Made by a program: the position numbers and the translations under genes. DNA of 64,000 nucleotides from JAAYTL01 sp031460505 (lineage in GTDB: Bacteria > Bacillota > Clostridia > Tissierellales > Tissierellaceae): the NCBI GenBank assembly GCA_031460505.1, contig JAVKTT010000005.1, positions 198,572 to 262,571 of the forward strand, written 5' to 3'. The notes below the pieces were generated by a model. It was not told the origin of the DNA and did not search any database. It saw nothing but the letters and a program-made list of their open reading frames with translations. Shown in pieces: positions 8,434 through 17,509 of this stretch (within the stretch, counting starts at the first letter, position 1; each line of letters starts with the position of its first letter).

Positions 8434-9790
8434 TTAGTATACCTCCTTTTTGAGGGAGAAAAAACTTCTTTAGTATCGGTACATCTTCAGTTAAGCAGAA
8501 TACAACTATCCTATCATCAGCCTTTATTATTGAATTTCCCTTAGGAATAGTTACCTTGCCATCTCTAACTATGGCGCCTATAATTATACTCTTTGGTAGG
8601 TTTAGTTCCGATAAAGGTTTATTTATAAAAGGTGAGTCTTTACCAACGATCAATTCTGTAACTTCACCATCTCCACCTATTAATAGTGACACTGATATGA
8701 CTTTACCGCCTCTAATATATTTAAGTATATTGCTGGCAGTTATATAAATAGGATTTAAAGCAGCATCTATTCCTAATCTATCAATTACTTTAATATAATT
8801 TTGTCTGCTTATTTTGGCGATACATTTATTAACACCCTCTTGTTTAGCTACCAATGCCATAAGTAGATTTTGTTCATCAAAACCCGTAGTTCCAATAAAT
8901 GCATCCATACTACCCAGCATTTCCTCATCTAGAAGATTAAAATCAGTACCATCGCCGTGAATTATTAAAACATCATCAAGTTTATTAGATAATTCAGTGG
9001 CCCTATCTTTATCTATTTCAATCAATCTTACAGATATTTTAGATTTAACAAGTGCCTTACTTAAGTAATAGCCAATATTGCTGCCTCCTAATATCATTAC
9101 ATTTTCAATCTCTTTATTTATTTTTCCAAGATTAAATCTATTATTAAATTCATCAATATGCTCATCTGTACCTATTAAATAAATAACATCATATTCTAAA
9201 AGCTCAGTATCTCCGTGAGGTATGATAATATTGCCATCTCTTGAAATAGCAGCAATAAGCAGGTTTTCAAACCCAACTAAATCCTTTAACTTTTTATTAA
9301 TTAAATCAAAGTTATGACCTATATTATAATCAATTATCTTAACTTTACCGCTGGCAAACTCTCCTGTATAAAACATATATTGTTTTAAAAGAAACTTTTC
9401 AATAAATTTTGCTGTATCCAAATCTGGATTAACAATTAAGTCTATTCCCATTTCGCTTTTAATAAAGTCTAATTGTTTCATATATTCAGGATTTCTAATT
9501 CTTGCTATAGTCTTTTTACAACCTAATTTTTTTGCCAATGTACATACTACTGTATTGGTTTCATCACTATCTGTAGTAGCAACCAATATATCACATCTAT
9601 TTATTTCAATTTCTTTTAGTACCCTAATATCTATTCCATTGGCCTCTATGGTAAGCACATCCATGTGCTCATTGATTCTATCTAAGACGTATGGATTTAT
9701 ATCTATAAGAGTTACATCAATGTCTTCTTGAATCATAGATTCAGCAAGCTTATATCCAAGTTTACCTGCACCAACAATTACTACTCTCAT
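8384..9790 (-). CDS. trkA: Trk potassium uptake regulatory protein with two RCK repeats
   Basis: The protein of about 468 residues has two tandem Rossmann-type RCK_N domains (VVIVGAGKLG at the N terminus and VMILGGSNIG near 230), each followed by an RCK_C domain. It binds nucleotides on the cytoplasmic face and gates the TrkH channel. I start at ATG 9790, five bases after AGGTGG. A GTG nine bases further upstream would lie within that ribosome site. No c-di-AMP riboswitch is seen in the 73-base leader. Confidence 0.93.
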   Translation of the reverse strand: MRVVIVGAGKLGYKLAESMIQEDIDVTLIDINPYVLDRINEHMDVLTIEANGIDIRVLKEIEINRCDILVATTDSDETNTVVCTLAKKLGCKKTIARIRNPEYMKQLDFIKSEMGIDLIVNPDLDTAKFIEKFLLKQYMFYTGEFASGKVKIIDYNIGHNFDLINKKLKDLVGFENLLIAAISRDGNIIIPHGDTELLEYDVIYLIGTDEHIDEFNNRFNLGKINKEIENVMILGGSNIGYYLSKALVKSKISVRLIEIDKDRATELSNKLDDVLIIHGDGTDFNLLDEEMLGSMDAFIGTTGFDEQNLLMALVAKQEGVNKCIAKISRQNYIKVIDRLGIDAALNPIYITASNILKYIRGGKVISVSLLIGGDGEVTELIVGKDSPFINKPLSELNLPKSIIIGAIVRDGKVTIPKGNSIIKADDRIVVFCLTEDVPILKKFFLPQKGGILSELWNRNKSSRNSTNN

Positions 9791-9863
9791 GTTGCCCACC
9801 TCTAATTTTTAAATGAAATAATAAACAATCATAACATAATTAAAATAAAAGTTAAAGTTTTAT

Positions 9864-11183
9864 TTAGTCCACTAATATACTTGGTGCTGCATAATAATCT
9901 GTTACACCTGAAATAATGTTTTTTTGACCTATTCTAGTGTATATACCTGAGAATTTTTCATTATATAAAAATAATCCAACTACAGATCCAAAATCTTCTA
10001 CTGTAAATTTATCATCATTATATACCAGATATTCTCTAGTAAAGGAATCTACAAACTCTTGATATAGATACTCATTGTTAAAGTCCTTTTTAAGTCTAGT
10101 GTCCCACTCTTCTTGGCTTAAATCTTTACCTACATAAACACCTTGTGAAGCGTTTAAATCCATAGGTTTCATAATGTATTTATCCTTATTATTTAGAACC
10201 ATTTGGAATACATCTTCGTTTCCACCGAATATACCAGTATAAGGAATATGTTTCTTTACGAACTCTCTCTCTTCTTGTGATAGAATCTCAAGTGTATCCT
10301 CATCATGTAAAATCTTAAAAAATATCTTATTGTGAATTACCTGTGATTTAATTGACCCAATACAACAGAATGCTTGATCCTTATAAGCTTCTATAAAGTC
10401 AGGTATTTCGTCAGCCTTTTCAATAAGTTCAAAAGTCACTATTCTTCTATATACTAAATCTATATTATAATCCTCAAAATATAATTTATTACCTCTATAT
10501 TCTAATTCTCTTGGATCGACTATTATACAGTTATATCCCTTAGCTTCATAAGCATCTTTAAAGACTTCAAATTCAGCAGATGTACCACTTTCAATGAAAT
10601 CAACAATTGCTACATTTGGATTTTTATTTGATGGCTCGTATCTATTGTAAATCTCTATACTAGTATCCACCCAAGTATTTATTAAATCAAAATAGTTTAA
10701 TTTATGGTTTCTACCGAATTCTTGTAAAGCTTTAGTTTCAAGTAAAATCTTACCTATTGTATTATCTTCATTCATAGCTGAAGATCCATCTGTATTTAAT
10801 TCGCAGAATTTAAAGTTATCTGAGTCTCCATAAAATATATCAAATCTACCTATAGGTACATTTATATCATAGCCGTTATCTATTTGAATTAATTCTTCAA
10901 CCCAATTTGAGAATCCAAATTTTTTTCTAAAGTTTTCATCTTCTACATATCTATCTGTAACTTTATTTCCAATGGACATCATAGTCTCACTTATTTTTTT
11001 AAAATCCTTTACTATATCATCATTTACAAAAAAAGGATGATATAAAAAAGGCACAGGTTTTCCTTTATATTGGGCACTTGAGTGTTTAACCTTTTCAACT
11101 GTAAGTTTATAATCATCATAATAAACTTCTTGATTGTTCATAACTAAATCTATATATTCTTTATTAATCTCTTTTATATTCAT
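9864..11183 (-). CDS. Circularly permuted ATP-grasp ligase, glutathionylspermidine-synthase-like
   Basis: The 439-residue protein resembles circularly permuted ATP-grasp peptide ligases. Visible motifs are a FCELNTDGSSAMNE substrate segment near 128-141, LVYRRIV near 240, a Lys-Pro dipeptide in YIMKPMDLNASQG near 354 and a YQEF acid pair. It starts three bases after the glutamate-cysteine ligase gene, so the two are surely one operon. The likely role is to add a second building block to gamma-glutamylcysteine. It is not a GshB-type glutathione synthetase, and the amine or amino acid it joins cannot be told from sequence. Confidence 0.75.
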   Translation of the reverse strand: MNIKEINKEYIDLVMNNQEVYYDDYKLTVEKVKHSSAQYKGKPVPFLYHPFFVNDDIVKDFKKISETMMSIGNKVTDRYVEDENFRKKFGFSNWVEELIQIDNGYDINVPIGRFDIFYGDSDNFKFCELNTDGSSAMNEDNTIGKILLETKALQEFGRNHKLNYFDLINTWVDTSIEIYNRYEPSNKNPNVAIVDFIESGTSAEFEVFKDAYEAKGYNCIIVDPRELEYRGNKLYFEDYNIDLVYRRIVTFELIEKADEIPDFIEAYKDQAFCCIGSIKSQVIHNKIFFKILHDEDTLEILSQEEREFVKKHIPYTGIFGGNEDVFQMVLNNKDKYIMKPMDLNASQGVYVGKDLSQEEWDTRLKKDFNNEYLYQEFVDSFTREYLVYNDDKFTVEDFGSVVGLFLYNEKFSGIYTRIGQKNIISGVTDYYAAPSILVD

Positions 11184-11186
11184 TAT

Positions 11187-12479
11187 TTACCACCTCTTAT
11201 TAAGTAAGCACCACTGAAGAGCTTCCTTTTTACCATATTTTGAGTTTTCTTTTGTAATCTCATATGGGTTTTTACCACTTTCTAGCATTTGTTCTAAAGG
11301 ATTTAAATAGTGAATTTCATCATCTGACAATCCTTTTTTAGCTAATTCAACTAGATATTTCCCAATATTTAAAAGACTTTCATCTTTTAAATTTGCTTCT
11401 AGTCCTTTATCCATCATCTCTTCTTTTGCATTTTCAACATCTTCAATAGTCAAACTCTTTGTATAATTATATAGAGTTTCTAAATTTCCTTCATCATATA
11501 TAAGTCCCTTTAATAAGGCTATGACGGAGAAATTCAAATTATATGGAATAGAATCCATCATTCTAATTTCAACATACTTTTTAGTTCTAACATCAGGGAA
11601 AAACATAGTTAACAGATGTTCAAGATCTTCTACTTTATAATTATCAGGATTAAATAACTCCCTTACTTTTTGATTGCCTGTATATACTTCGTTTCCATCT
11701 TCATATATGAAAATTGGGGGTCTATTTAATATATATTCAGCATATTTGCTATATCCAAAATCTTCGTCTAATGCACCCTCAACTATTCCAGACCTGTCTG
11801 TATCACAATTTTTCCATATATGTGCTCTAATATTGTGTGTATCACTTTCTTCATTTTCAAAGTAATAGGCATTTTCAAAAAGAGTATATAGAACAGGTGA
11901 CAGTGCATTAGTTACTCTAAATTTACGTTTATAATCCTCTTCTGAGCTAAAATCTAAAGAAACTTGAAGAGCAGCTGTACCCTTCATCATGTTGTGGGCA
12001 TGAGTACCCCTTGTTTTAAAATAATTAAACATATAATCATATCTCTTTTTAGGCAAAAGCTTTATTTCATTAATCTTTGTTACTGGATGATATCCTGTAG
12101 CCATAAGTCCCTGATTTTTCTTTTCTAAAATAGGAATTATATCATTCATAAAATCTAAGTATTCATCCTCTAATTCTTTTATATTTATGGACGCATCAAT
12201 ACTAAGCTCAAATTGACTACCTGGTTCCAAAGTAATATATTTTTTACCTTTATTAAGTCCTAAAATATATTGACCTTCATAAGTAGCATTATAACCAATA
12301 GACTCAAGTTCTTTTAATGTTTCTGCTACACCATTTTCTCCATAATATGAAATTGTCTTTAAAGTATCTTTATCTATAACGAAATGCTCAAGCTCTACTC
12401 CAATTTTGAAATTATCCACTGTCTTTTCATTAGACTTAAAATAATTGGAGATTTCTTGAACTTGCTTATTGTAATCCAT
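11187..12479 (-). CDS. gshA: Glutamate-cysteine ligase, GCS2/EgtA-like family
   Basis: The 430-residue protein shows the fold signature of GCS2-type glutamate-cysteine ligases: GVELEHFVI near residue 27, TLEPGSQFELS near 87-97 and RTKKYVEIRMMD near 295. Such enzymes join the gamma-carboxyl of glutamate to the amino group of cysteine using ATP. The class is closer to plant, EgtA and gliding-bacteria ligases than to the E. coli enzyme. It is followed at once by an unusual ATP-grasp ligase and is divergent from a selenoprotein W-like gene, so the block probably makes or uses a low-molecular-weight thiol. AGGAGC precedes the ATG. Confidence 0.85.
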   Translation of the reverse strand: MDYNKQVQEISNYFKSNEKTVDNFKIGVELEHFVIDKDTLKTISYYGENGVAETLKELESIGYNATYEGQYILGLNKGKKYITLEPGSQFELSIDASINIKELEDEYLDFMNDIIPILEKKNQGLMATGYHPVTKINEIKLLPKKRYDYMFNYFKTRGTHAHNMMKGTAALQVSLDFSSEEDYKRKFRVTNALSPVLYTLFENAYYFENEESDTHNIRAHIWKNCDTDRSGIVEGALDEDFGYSKYAEYILNRPPIFIYEDGNEVYTGNQKVRELFNPDNYKVEDLEHLLTMFFPDVRTKKYVEIRMMDSIPYNLNFSVIALLKGLIYDEGNLETLYNYTKSLTIEDVENAKEEMMDKGLEANLKDESLLNIGKYLVELAKKGLSDDEIHYLNPLEQMLESGKNPYEITKENSKYGKKEALQWCLLNKRW

Positions 12480-12572
12480 ATTTAATCGCTCCTTTAAAAT
12501 TAATCACTATTCTATTTATATACCCAAACAAATCCTTTGTAATAACTCATTTGTCTTTAATTATACCTTAAA

Positions 12573-12602
12573 TTGATATATTTTAAAACTTTTGGGTATA
12601 AC
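12573..12602 (+). promoter_or_regulatory. Promoter of the selenoprotein gene
   Basis: TTGATA, an 18-base spacer and TATAAC precede the selW-like gene by about 30 bases. The spacer ends in GGG, so the -10 region reads GGGTATAAC, a pattern that recurs upstream of other genes here. Confidence 0.6.
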
Positions 12603-12633
12603 TTATATATATCAATATACGGAGGTTGATTTG

Positions 12634-12876
12634 ATGAAAAATATATTATTAATCGAGTATTGCACTGGTTGAGGTTATCTAGGAAGAGCAGTTGCTCTAG
12701 CTAGATCCATTCTGGATGAACACAAGAATAATATTTCAGAGTTAAAATTAATTCCATCATCTGGAGGTGTCTTAGAAGTTACACTAAATGATGAATTGAT
12801 ATTTTCTAAGAAAGAATTAAATCGTTACCCTGAAAAACATGAAATTGAAGAGATTATTAAAAGTAAATTAGCATAA
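12634..12876 (+). CDS. selW: Selenoprotein W-like (Rdx family) redox protein with in-frame UGA selenocysteine
   Basis: Reading the TGA at 12670-12672 as selenocysteine gives an 80-residue protein with the redox motif Cys10-Thr-Gly-Sec13 in the first loop of a thioredoxin-like fold. The rest of the frame is clean to TAA and matches the Rdx/SelW/SelT family: LIPSSGGVLEVTLNDELIFSKK followed by a Tyr-Pro-Glu segment (usual form RFPE). A GGAGG ribosome site lies before ATG 12634, a promoter lies upstream and a strong terminator follows. A hairpin fitting a bacterial SECIS element starts four bases after the UGA. Conventional gene calling would miss or split this gene. In animals SelW interacts with glutathione. 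Here the gene is divergent from a glutamate-cysteine ligase operon, which suggests thiol-dependent redox work. Confidence 0.88.
12673..12706 (+). promoter_or_regulatory. Bacterial SECIS element (selenocysteine insertion)
   Basis: Just after the UGA, ATCTAG (12677-12682) pairs with CTAGAT (12701-12706). A GA/AG internal loop leads to AGAGC paired with GCTCT and an AGTT apical loop. The loop G is the 22nd base counting the U of UGA as 1, which fits the SelB-binding position in known bacterial SECIS hairpins. Confidence 0.8.
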
Positions 12877-12883
12877 TATAGTA

Positions 12884-12918
12884 AAAGAAATATTCTCTAT
12901 CCGAGAATATTTCTTTTT
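12884..12918. terminator. Strong terminator after the selenoprotein gene
   Basis: Fourteen paired bases (AAAGAAATATTCTC with GAGAATATTTCTTT) with a short loop lie between convergent genes, with T and A tracts on either side. Confidence 0.9.
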
Positions 12919-12922
12919 ATCT

Positions 12923-14143
12923 TTATTTACTTCTTAAAATTTTAAAAGCATCTTTTAACTTTACAGGATTTCCATACATTAGAGTTCCCATACGATAAAT
13001 CTTTGCTGCTAATATTCCAACTAATACAGTTGACAATCCAAGTATACCTAAAGAGATAAATACTTCTAAAGTACTTACACTACCCATTGAAACCCTTACA
13101 AACATAGCCATAAACGAGCTAAATGGTACAAATGATGCTATTTTTAAAACTATCCCCTCTGTATTTTGCATTCCCATTACTGAAATCATAAATACTGCAA
13201 TAAATATTATAGTTACAGGTGTTGCACTTGAACTTACATCTTCTGTTCTAGATACCAATGCTCCCAATGCTCCATATATAAAGGAGTAAAATAAATATCC
13301 TAAAATACCAAAGGCTGCAAAGGAAAGCAATACATCTCCTGGTATATTAAATATAAAATCTAGGCTATTATTCCAAGCTGCAGTATTTATTTTGTAAACA
13401 AAAGTTGCTGTAAAAATAATAGCTCCAAACTGCATGAATCCAGCTAAAGCTCCACTTAAGACTTTACCAAATATCAAGTTAGTGGTCTTAGTACTGGTGA
13501 CCAACACTTCCATTGCCCTATTGCTTTTTTCACTTGCAACAGAGGTAGCAATTAATTGACCGTAAAGCATTATAATAAAATAAAGTCCGAATACTAATAC
13601 ATAAGTGTACATATAGTTTTTAGCACTATCCTTGCCTAGTATCATGGTCTCTGACTCAATGTTTGGATAGATGAGAGACTCTAATCCATAATAATCTATT
13701 CCTCTTAGTTCAAATTCATTAATCCTATACGCCCTCTTTAAAGCCTCCTCAAAAGCACTCCTACTGTAATCCATCATCTCATTGTTCCTAACAACGTATT
13801 CGTACTTTGTAGGGGATTTAATAATAAATCCAGAATCAAACTCATTGGAGTTTACTTTTTCTTTTAGTTCGTCAATATCCTTAACTTCAATGAGTAAACC
13901 ACCATTGAAACTATTTTGTAGATCTTCAATATTAATACTATTGCTTTCATCTACATAACCATAATTAATCTGTTCCATTAGATTTTCACCAGATATTTCA
14001 TCACTAAAGAATGTATCTTTAATCGTAGGTATTGATAGCCCTACCCCCAATAACAAACAAATTATCAATGTAGATACAAGAAATGTTTTGTTCTTTAAGT
14101 AGTTCATTAACTCAAACTTTAGTACAATTATAAATTCCTTCAT
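12923..14143 (-). CDS. ABC-2 type export permease, NatB-like
   Basis: The 406-residue protein has one N-terminal membrane segment (about 20-40), a large extracytoplasmic domain (about 45-170) and five or six C-terminal membrane segments, the layout of ABC2_membrane_3/NatB permeases. These export sodium, drugs or peptides with a cognate ATPase. Its ATG overlaps the TAA of the ATPase gene by one base (TAATG), so the two are translationally coupled. The substrate is unknown. Confidence 0.85.
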   Translation of the reverse strand: MKEFIIVLKFELMNYLKNKTFLVSTLIICLLLGVGLSIPTIKDTFFSDEISGENLMEQINYGYVDESNSINIEDLQNSFNGGLLIEVKDIDELKEKVNSNEFDSGFIIKSPTKYEYVVRNNEMMDYSRSAFEEALKRAYRINEFELRGIDYYGLESLIYPNIESETMILGKDSAKNYMYTYVLVFGLYFIIMLYGQLIATSVASEKSNRAMEVLVTSTKTTNLIFGKVLSGALAGFMQFGAIIFTATFVYKINTAAWNNSLDFIFNIPGDVLLSFAAFGILGYLFYSFIYGALGALVSRTEDVSSSATPVTIIFIAVFMISVMGMQNTEGIVLKIASFVPFSSFMAMFVRVSMGSVSTLEVFISLGILGLSTVLVGILAAKIYRMGTLMYGNPVKLKDAFKILRSK

Positions 14144-15057
14144 TAATTTTCACCTACCTTTTGAACAAATATATCTGCAAGACTAGGTTTATAAATGGAA
14201 AATCCTTCAATATCCAAATTTATATTAGTTAATGCTCTTAATAAGTCATTTTTAGAAATACCAGATAATAATTCAATGATCAAATAATCTTTCCTAATTT
14301 CTATAACTTTAACCAAGTGAGAAAGCTCCGCTTTTACAATATTAGATAATTCTTCTAAAGAGGTGTCTACTGAGCTTATAGTCAATCTATTCTTTCCATA
14401 TTCAGTTTTGATGTCATTTAAATTACCAGTAAGTACAACATTACCCTTGTCTATTAGGGCAATTTCTTCACAAAATTCTTCCACATAGTTCATCTGATGG
14501 CTGGAGAAGATTAATAGTTTTTCCTTTGCAATTAACTCTATAATGATATCCTTTAAAATTAATGAGTTTACTGGATCTAAACCACTAAATGGTTCATCTA
14601 ATATAATTATATCAGGATTACATAGAAAAGTTTCTGCCAGCTGAACTTTCTGCTGATTTCCTTTTGATAGGGTTTCTAATTTTTTATCCTTATATCCCTC
14701 TACTCCTAGTCTATTTAACCAATATAAAGCATTTTCCTTTGCTTCTTTACTAGAAAGTCCCCTTAATTGTCCCAAATAAATCAACTGTTCTAAGACTTTC
14801 TTCTTAGGATAAAGGCCTCTCTCCTCAGGTAAATACCCTATTTGATGTTCCTTAGGATTAAACTTCTGTCCGTCTAATAGTATTTCTCCATTATCTGGAT
14901 CAAATAAATTCATTATGATTCTAATAGTAGTAGTCTTTCCAGCTCCATTCCTACCCAAAAGACCTAATGCCTTACCGCTTTCAACACTAAAAGATATGCC
15001 ATGTAGTACTTCCGTGCCAGCAAAGCTTTTGTATAAGTTTTTAACTTCTAGTTTCAA
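14143..15057 (-). CDS. ABC transporter ATP-binding protein, NatA-like
   Basis: The 304-residue ATPase has Walker A GRNGAGKTT near 35-43, signature LSKGNQQK, Walker B IIILDEPFSGLDP and the switch His in SSHQM. A C-terminal extension of about 80 residues resembles the DUF4162 tail of NatA/EcsA-type ATPases. The start is TTG at 15057, preceded by GGTGGAG. It energises the permease encoded immediately downstream. Confidence 0.88.
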   Translation of the reverse strand: MKLEVKNLYKSFAGTEVLHGISFSVESGKALGLLGRNGAGKTTTIRIIMNLFDPDNGEILLDGQKFNPKEHQIGYLPEERGLYPKKKVLEQLIYLGQLRGLSSKEAKENALYWLNRLGVEGYKDKKLETLSKGNQQKVQLAETFLCNPDIIILDEPFSGLDPVNSLILKDIIIELIAKEKLLIFSSHQMNYVEEFCEEIALIDKGNVVLTGNLNDIKTEYGKNRLTISSVDTSLEELSNIVKAELSHLVKVIEIRKDYLIIELLSGISKNDLLRALTNINLDIEGFSIYKPSLADIFVQKVGEN

Positions 15058-15215
15058 TACTCCACCAACCTTTCAACTTAATACTATTAAATAATATATA
15101 TATAAATATTTAATGTACTAATTTAAATTATTATGAATTTATACTATCACTGTATTTTAATTTATTCAATAAATCAAAGAAATATAATTGTAAATTGGCG
15201 AAGAAAGGGGACACA

Positions 15216-15259
15216 AAAAGAGCTGTTGCTAAACTAGATTATCTAGTTAGCAACAGCTC
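15216..15259 (-). terminator. Terminator of hcp
   Basis: A long stem (AGCTGTTGCTA with TAGCAACAGCT, continued by ACTAGAT/ATCTAGT) lies 15 bases after the hcp stop and is followed, reading on the minus strand, by CTTTTTGTG. Confidence 0.85.
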
Positions 15260-15273
15260 CTATTATTTATTTA

Positions 15274-16947
15274 TTATGCTTGTGCTGCTTCACCTAAGAA
15301 CATTTCTATATCATCTTCTACATTTGAAATTGTACCAATTCCGAATGTATCTACTAATACTTTAGCTACATTTGGTGATAAGAATGCTGGAAGTGTTGGT
15401 CCTAAATGGATATTCTTAACTCCTAATGATAATAAAGCTAATAATACTATAACAGCTTTTTGTTCGTACCAAGCTATATTATATGCTATTGGAAGTTCAT
15501 TTATGTCATTTAGTTCAAATATTTCTTTAAGTTTTAATGCTATAACTGCTAATGAATAGGAGTCATTACATTGTCCAGCATCTAAAACTCTTGGGATTCC
15601 ACCAATATCACCTAAGTTTAATTTGTTGTATTTATATTTTGCACAACCTGCTGTCATTATTACTGTATCCTTTGGAAGTGCTGCTGCGAAGTCAGTGTAG
15701 TAGTTTCTGCTATTCATTCTACCATCACAACCTGCCATTACAAAAAACTTTCTAATTGCTCCTGATTTTACTGCATCTACAACTTTATCTGCTAATGCGA
15801 ATACTTGTGAATGTGCAAATCCACCTACGATTGTACCAGTTTCAATTTCTGTTGGAGCTGGTAATCTCTTAGCATGTTCAATTAGTTCTGAGAAATCTTT
15901 TGCTTGTCCATCTACTCTATCAGCAATATGTTTGAATCCTGGATATCCTGAGCTACCTGTTGTGTATACTCTATGTGAATATGAAGCAGCTGGAGGTACT
16001 ATACAGTTTGTTGTAAATAGGATTACACCATTGAATTTTTCAAATTCTTCTTTTTGTTTCCACCATGCATTTCCGTAGTTACCTACAAAGTGATCATATT
16101 TTTTGAATGCTGGGTAGTAGTTTGCTGGAAGCATTTCCCCATGCGTATAAACATCTACACCAGTACCTGCTGTTTGTTCTAATAATTCTTCCATGTCTTT
16201 TAAATCATGACCTGAAATTAGGATTGCTGGATTGTTTCTAACACCAATATTTACTTCTGTAATTTCTGGGTTTCCATAAGTAGTAGTATTAGCTTGATCT
16301 AATAATGCCATTACTTTAACACCGTATTCTCCTGTTTCAAGTGTTAATGCTACTAATTCATCTGCAGTTAGGCTATCATCTAAAGTTGCAGCCATTGCTT
16401 TTCTAATGAATTTAGAGATTTCAGGATCTGCAAAACCTAAGTTGTCAGCGTGCTCTGCATATGCTGCCATACCTTTAATACCGTATATGATTAATTCTCT
16501 TAATGAACGTACATCTTCATTTTCTGTTGCTAATATTCCTACTTCATTGCTTGCAGCTTTAAATTCTATTTCGTCATTTGTATTTACTGTAAATGTTGCA
16601 GAATCTGCTAATTCTCCTAATTCTACACCTTTTGCAATTAATTCAGCTTTTAATTGGTCTCTTACTTTTAAAGCTTCTTTAATTTGTGCAAAGAATCTAT
16701 CCTTATCAAAGTTTGCATTAGTAATAGTCATAAATAGACTGTCTATGATTAATCTATCTAGACCTTCCTTTGTGTATCCTATTTCATCTGCCCTTACTCC
16801 TAATACTGAAAGACCTTTTACTGCATAGATCATTAAGTCTTGTAGAGCTGCTAAGTCAGCAGTTTTTCCACAAACACCTACTTTTGTACAACCTTTACCG
16901 CCAGCTGTTTCTTGACATTGGTAACAAAACATCTTGTGTTCACTCAT
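15274..16947 (-). CDS. hcp: Hybrid cluster protein (hydroxylamine / NO reductase), class I
   Basis: The 557-residue protein has the N-terminal cysteine pattern C8-x2-C11-x8-C20-x5-C26 of class I hybrid cluster proteins, which binds a 4Fe-4S cluster. The ligands of the 4Fe-2S-2O hybrid cluster are visible in SGHDLKDME, THGEMLPA, TTNCIVPP, AGCDGR, CAKYKYNK and AGQCNDS. HCP reduces nitric oxide or hydroxylamine and protects against nitrosative stress. The gene has its own promoter carrying a GGTAAC-N4-GTTACC dyad, and it lies downstream of a four-gene cluster whose promoter has the same dyad. AGGAGG precedes the ATG. Confidence 0.96.
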   Translation of the reverse strand: MSEHKMFCYQCQETAGGKGCTKVGVCGKTADLAALQDLMIYAVKGLSVLGVRADEIGYTKEGLDRLIIDSLFMTITNANFDKDRFFAQIKEALKVRDQLKAELIAKGVELGELADSATFTVNTNDEIEFKAASNEVGILATENEDVRSLRELIIYGIKGMAAYAEHADNLGFADPEISKFIRKAMAATLDDSLTADELVALTLETGEYGVKVMALLDQANTTTYGNPEITEVNIGVRNNPAILISGHDLKDMEELLEQTAGTGVDVYTHGEMLPANYYPAFKKYDHFVGNYGNAWWKQKEEFEKFNGVILFTTNCIVPPAASYSHRVYTTGSSGYPGFKHIADRVDGQAKDFSELIEHAKRLPAPTEIETGTIVGGFAHSQVFALADKVVDAVKSGAIRKFFVMAGCDGRMNSRNYYTDFAAALPKDTVIMTAGCAKYKYNKLNLGDIGGIPRVLDAGQCNDSYSLAVIALKLKEIFELNDINELPIAYNIAWYEQKAVIVLLALLSLGVKNIHLGPTLPAFLSPNVAKVLVDTFGIGTISNVEDDIEMFLGEAAQA

Positions 16948-17003
16948 TAATTACTTCCTCCTATATATTAATAATTTCTTTTATTAACTTATCTTATGTG
17001 TAT

Positions 17004-17046
17004 ATAATATCCATTTTTCTAACCTTTCTCGGTAACACTCGTTACC
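17004..17046 (-). promoter_or_regulatory. hcp promoter with HcpR-like dyad operator
   Basis: The 16-base perfect palindrome GGTAACACTCGTTACC lies at 17031-17046 and a TATTAT -10 box (minus strand) at 17004-17009. Taking the -10 box as -12 to -7, the dyad is centred at -41.5, the position used by CRP/FNR-family activators that contact RNA polymerase directly. No good -35 box is present, as expected for an activated promoter. Confidence 0.75.
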
Positions 17047-17064
17047 AAAATAATTTATTTTCAT

Positions 17065-17200
17065 AAAAAAATACCACTGAAAGTTCTATTTTGTCATCAT
17101 CTTGAGCCTCTGGGAAGTATCTTGAATGTAGTGGTATACAAGATTCTTCGATTACGCCTCAAAATAACAAGCCAAAAATAGTTTTTCAATGGTATTTATT
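17065..17200. repeat. Nested palindromic intergenic element (MITE-like)
   Basis: The outer arms AAATACCA...TGAAA...CTATTTTG and CAAAAATAG...TCAATGGTATTT enclose an inner inverted repeat of the form GTCATC..TGAG..ATCTTGAATG...AAGATTCTTCG..CTCA..ATAAC. The inner part resembles the elements at 62958-63034 and 37866-37928. It sits between hcp and the zinc-ribbon gene. Confidence 0.7.
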
Positions 17201-17242
17201 TCGATATAGTTTTTTAATATGAGATTCTCTAATCTCTAAGTA

Positions 17243-17482
17243 TTAATAATCAATTCCTGCAGCCTTAATTCTTTCTGGAAATGCTGTTGAGCATGGAGTA
17301 ACTCCATATACCATTCCACAATGTGGACATTTTGTTTCTAGATGAGTCATTTTAAAGTCTTCTCCACATTCACATTTTAATTCAAATTGTGTAGGCATCT
17401 CTCTTTTATTGAAACCCATCATTCTTATTTTATCTACAACTGCTTTTCCATCTCCAAAACTTCCTGTACAACCTTCGTGCAT
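17243..17482 (-). CDS. Small zinc-ribbon protein of the hcp-linked cluster
   Basis: The 79-residue soluble protein has cysteines at 5, 37, 39, 52, 55 and 64. The CxC and CxxC pairs (KCECG and CPHCG) form a likely rubredoxin-like or zinc-ribbon metal site, and the N terminus reads HEGCTGSFGDGKAV. I do not recognise a named family. It is the last gene of the cluster that starts at 20434, separated by 27 bases from the ABC ATPase gene and preceded by AAGGAGAG. A metal-carrier or electron-transfer role is possible but not shown. Confidence 0.75.
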   Translation of the reverse strand: MHEGCTGSFGDGKAVVDKIRMMGFNKREMPTQFELKCECGEDFKMTHLETKCPHCGMVYGVTPCSTAFPERIKAAGIDY

Positions 17483-17509
17483 TATATATCTCTCCTTTAA
17501 ATTATCTAT

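Noticed and set aside
12634..12876. The UGA-containing frame as a pseudogene with a premature stop
   Set aside because: Only one stop interrupts an otherwise clean and family-matching frame, it falls exactly on the CxxU redox position, and a SECIS-like hairpin follows.
16406..17066. Plus-strand open frames opposite hcp
   Set aside because: They are antisense shadows of a well-conserved gene, without ribosome sites or recognisable protein features.
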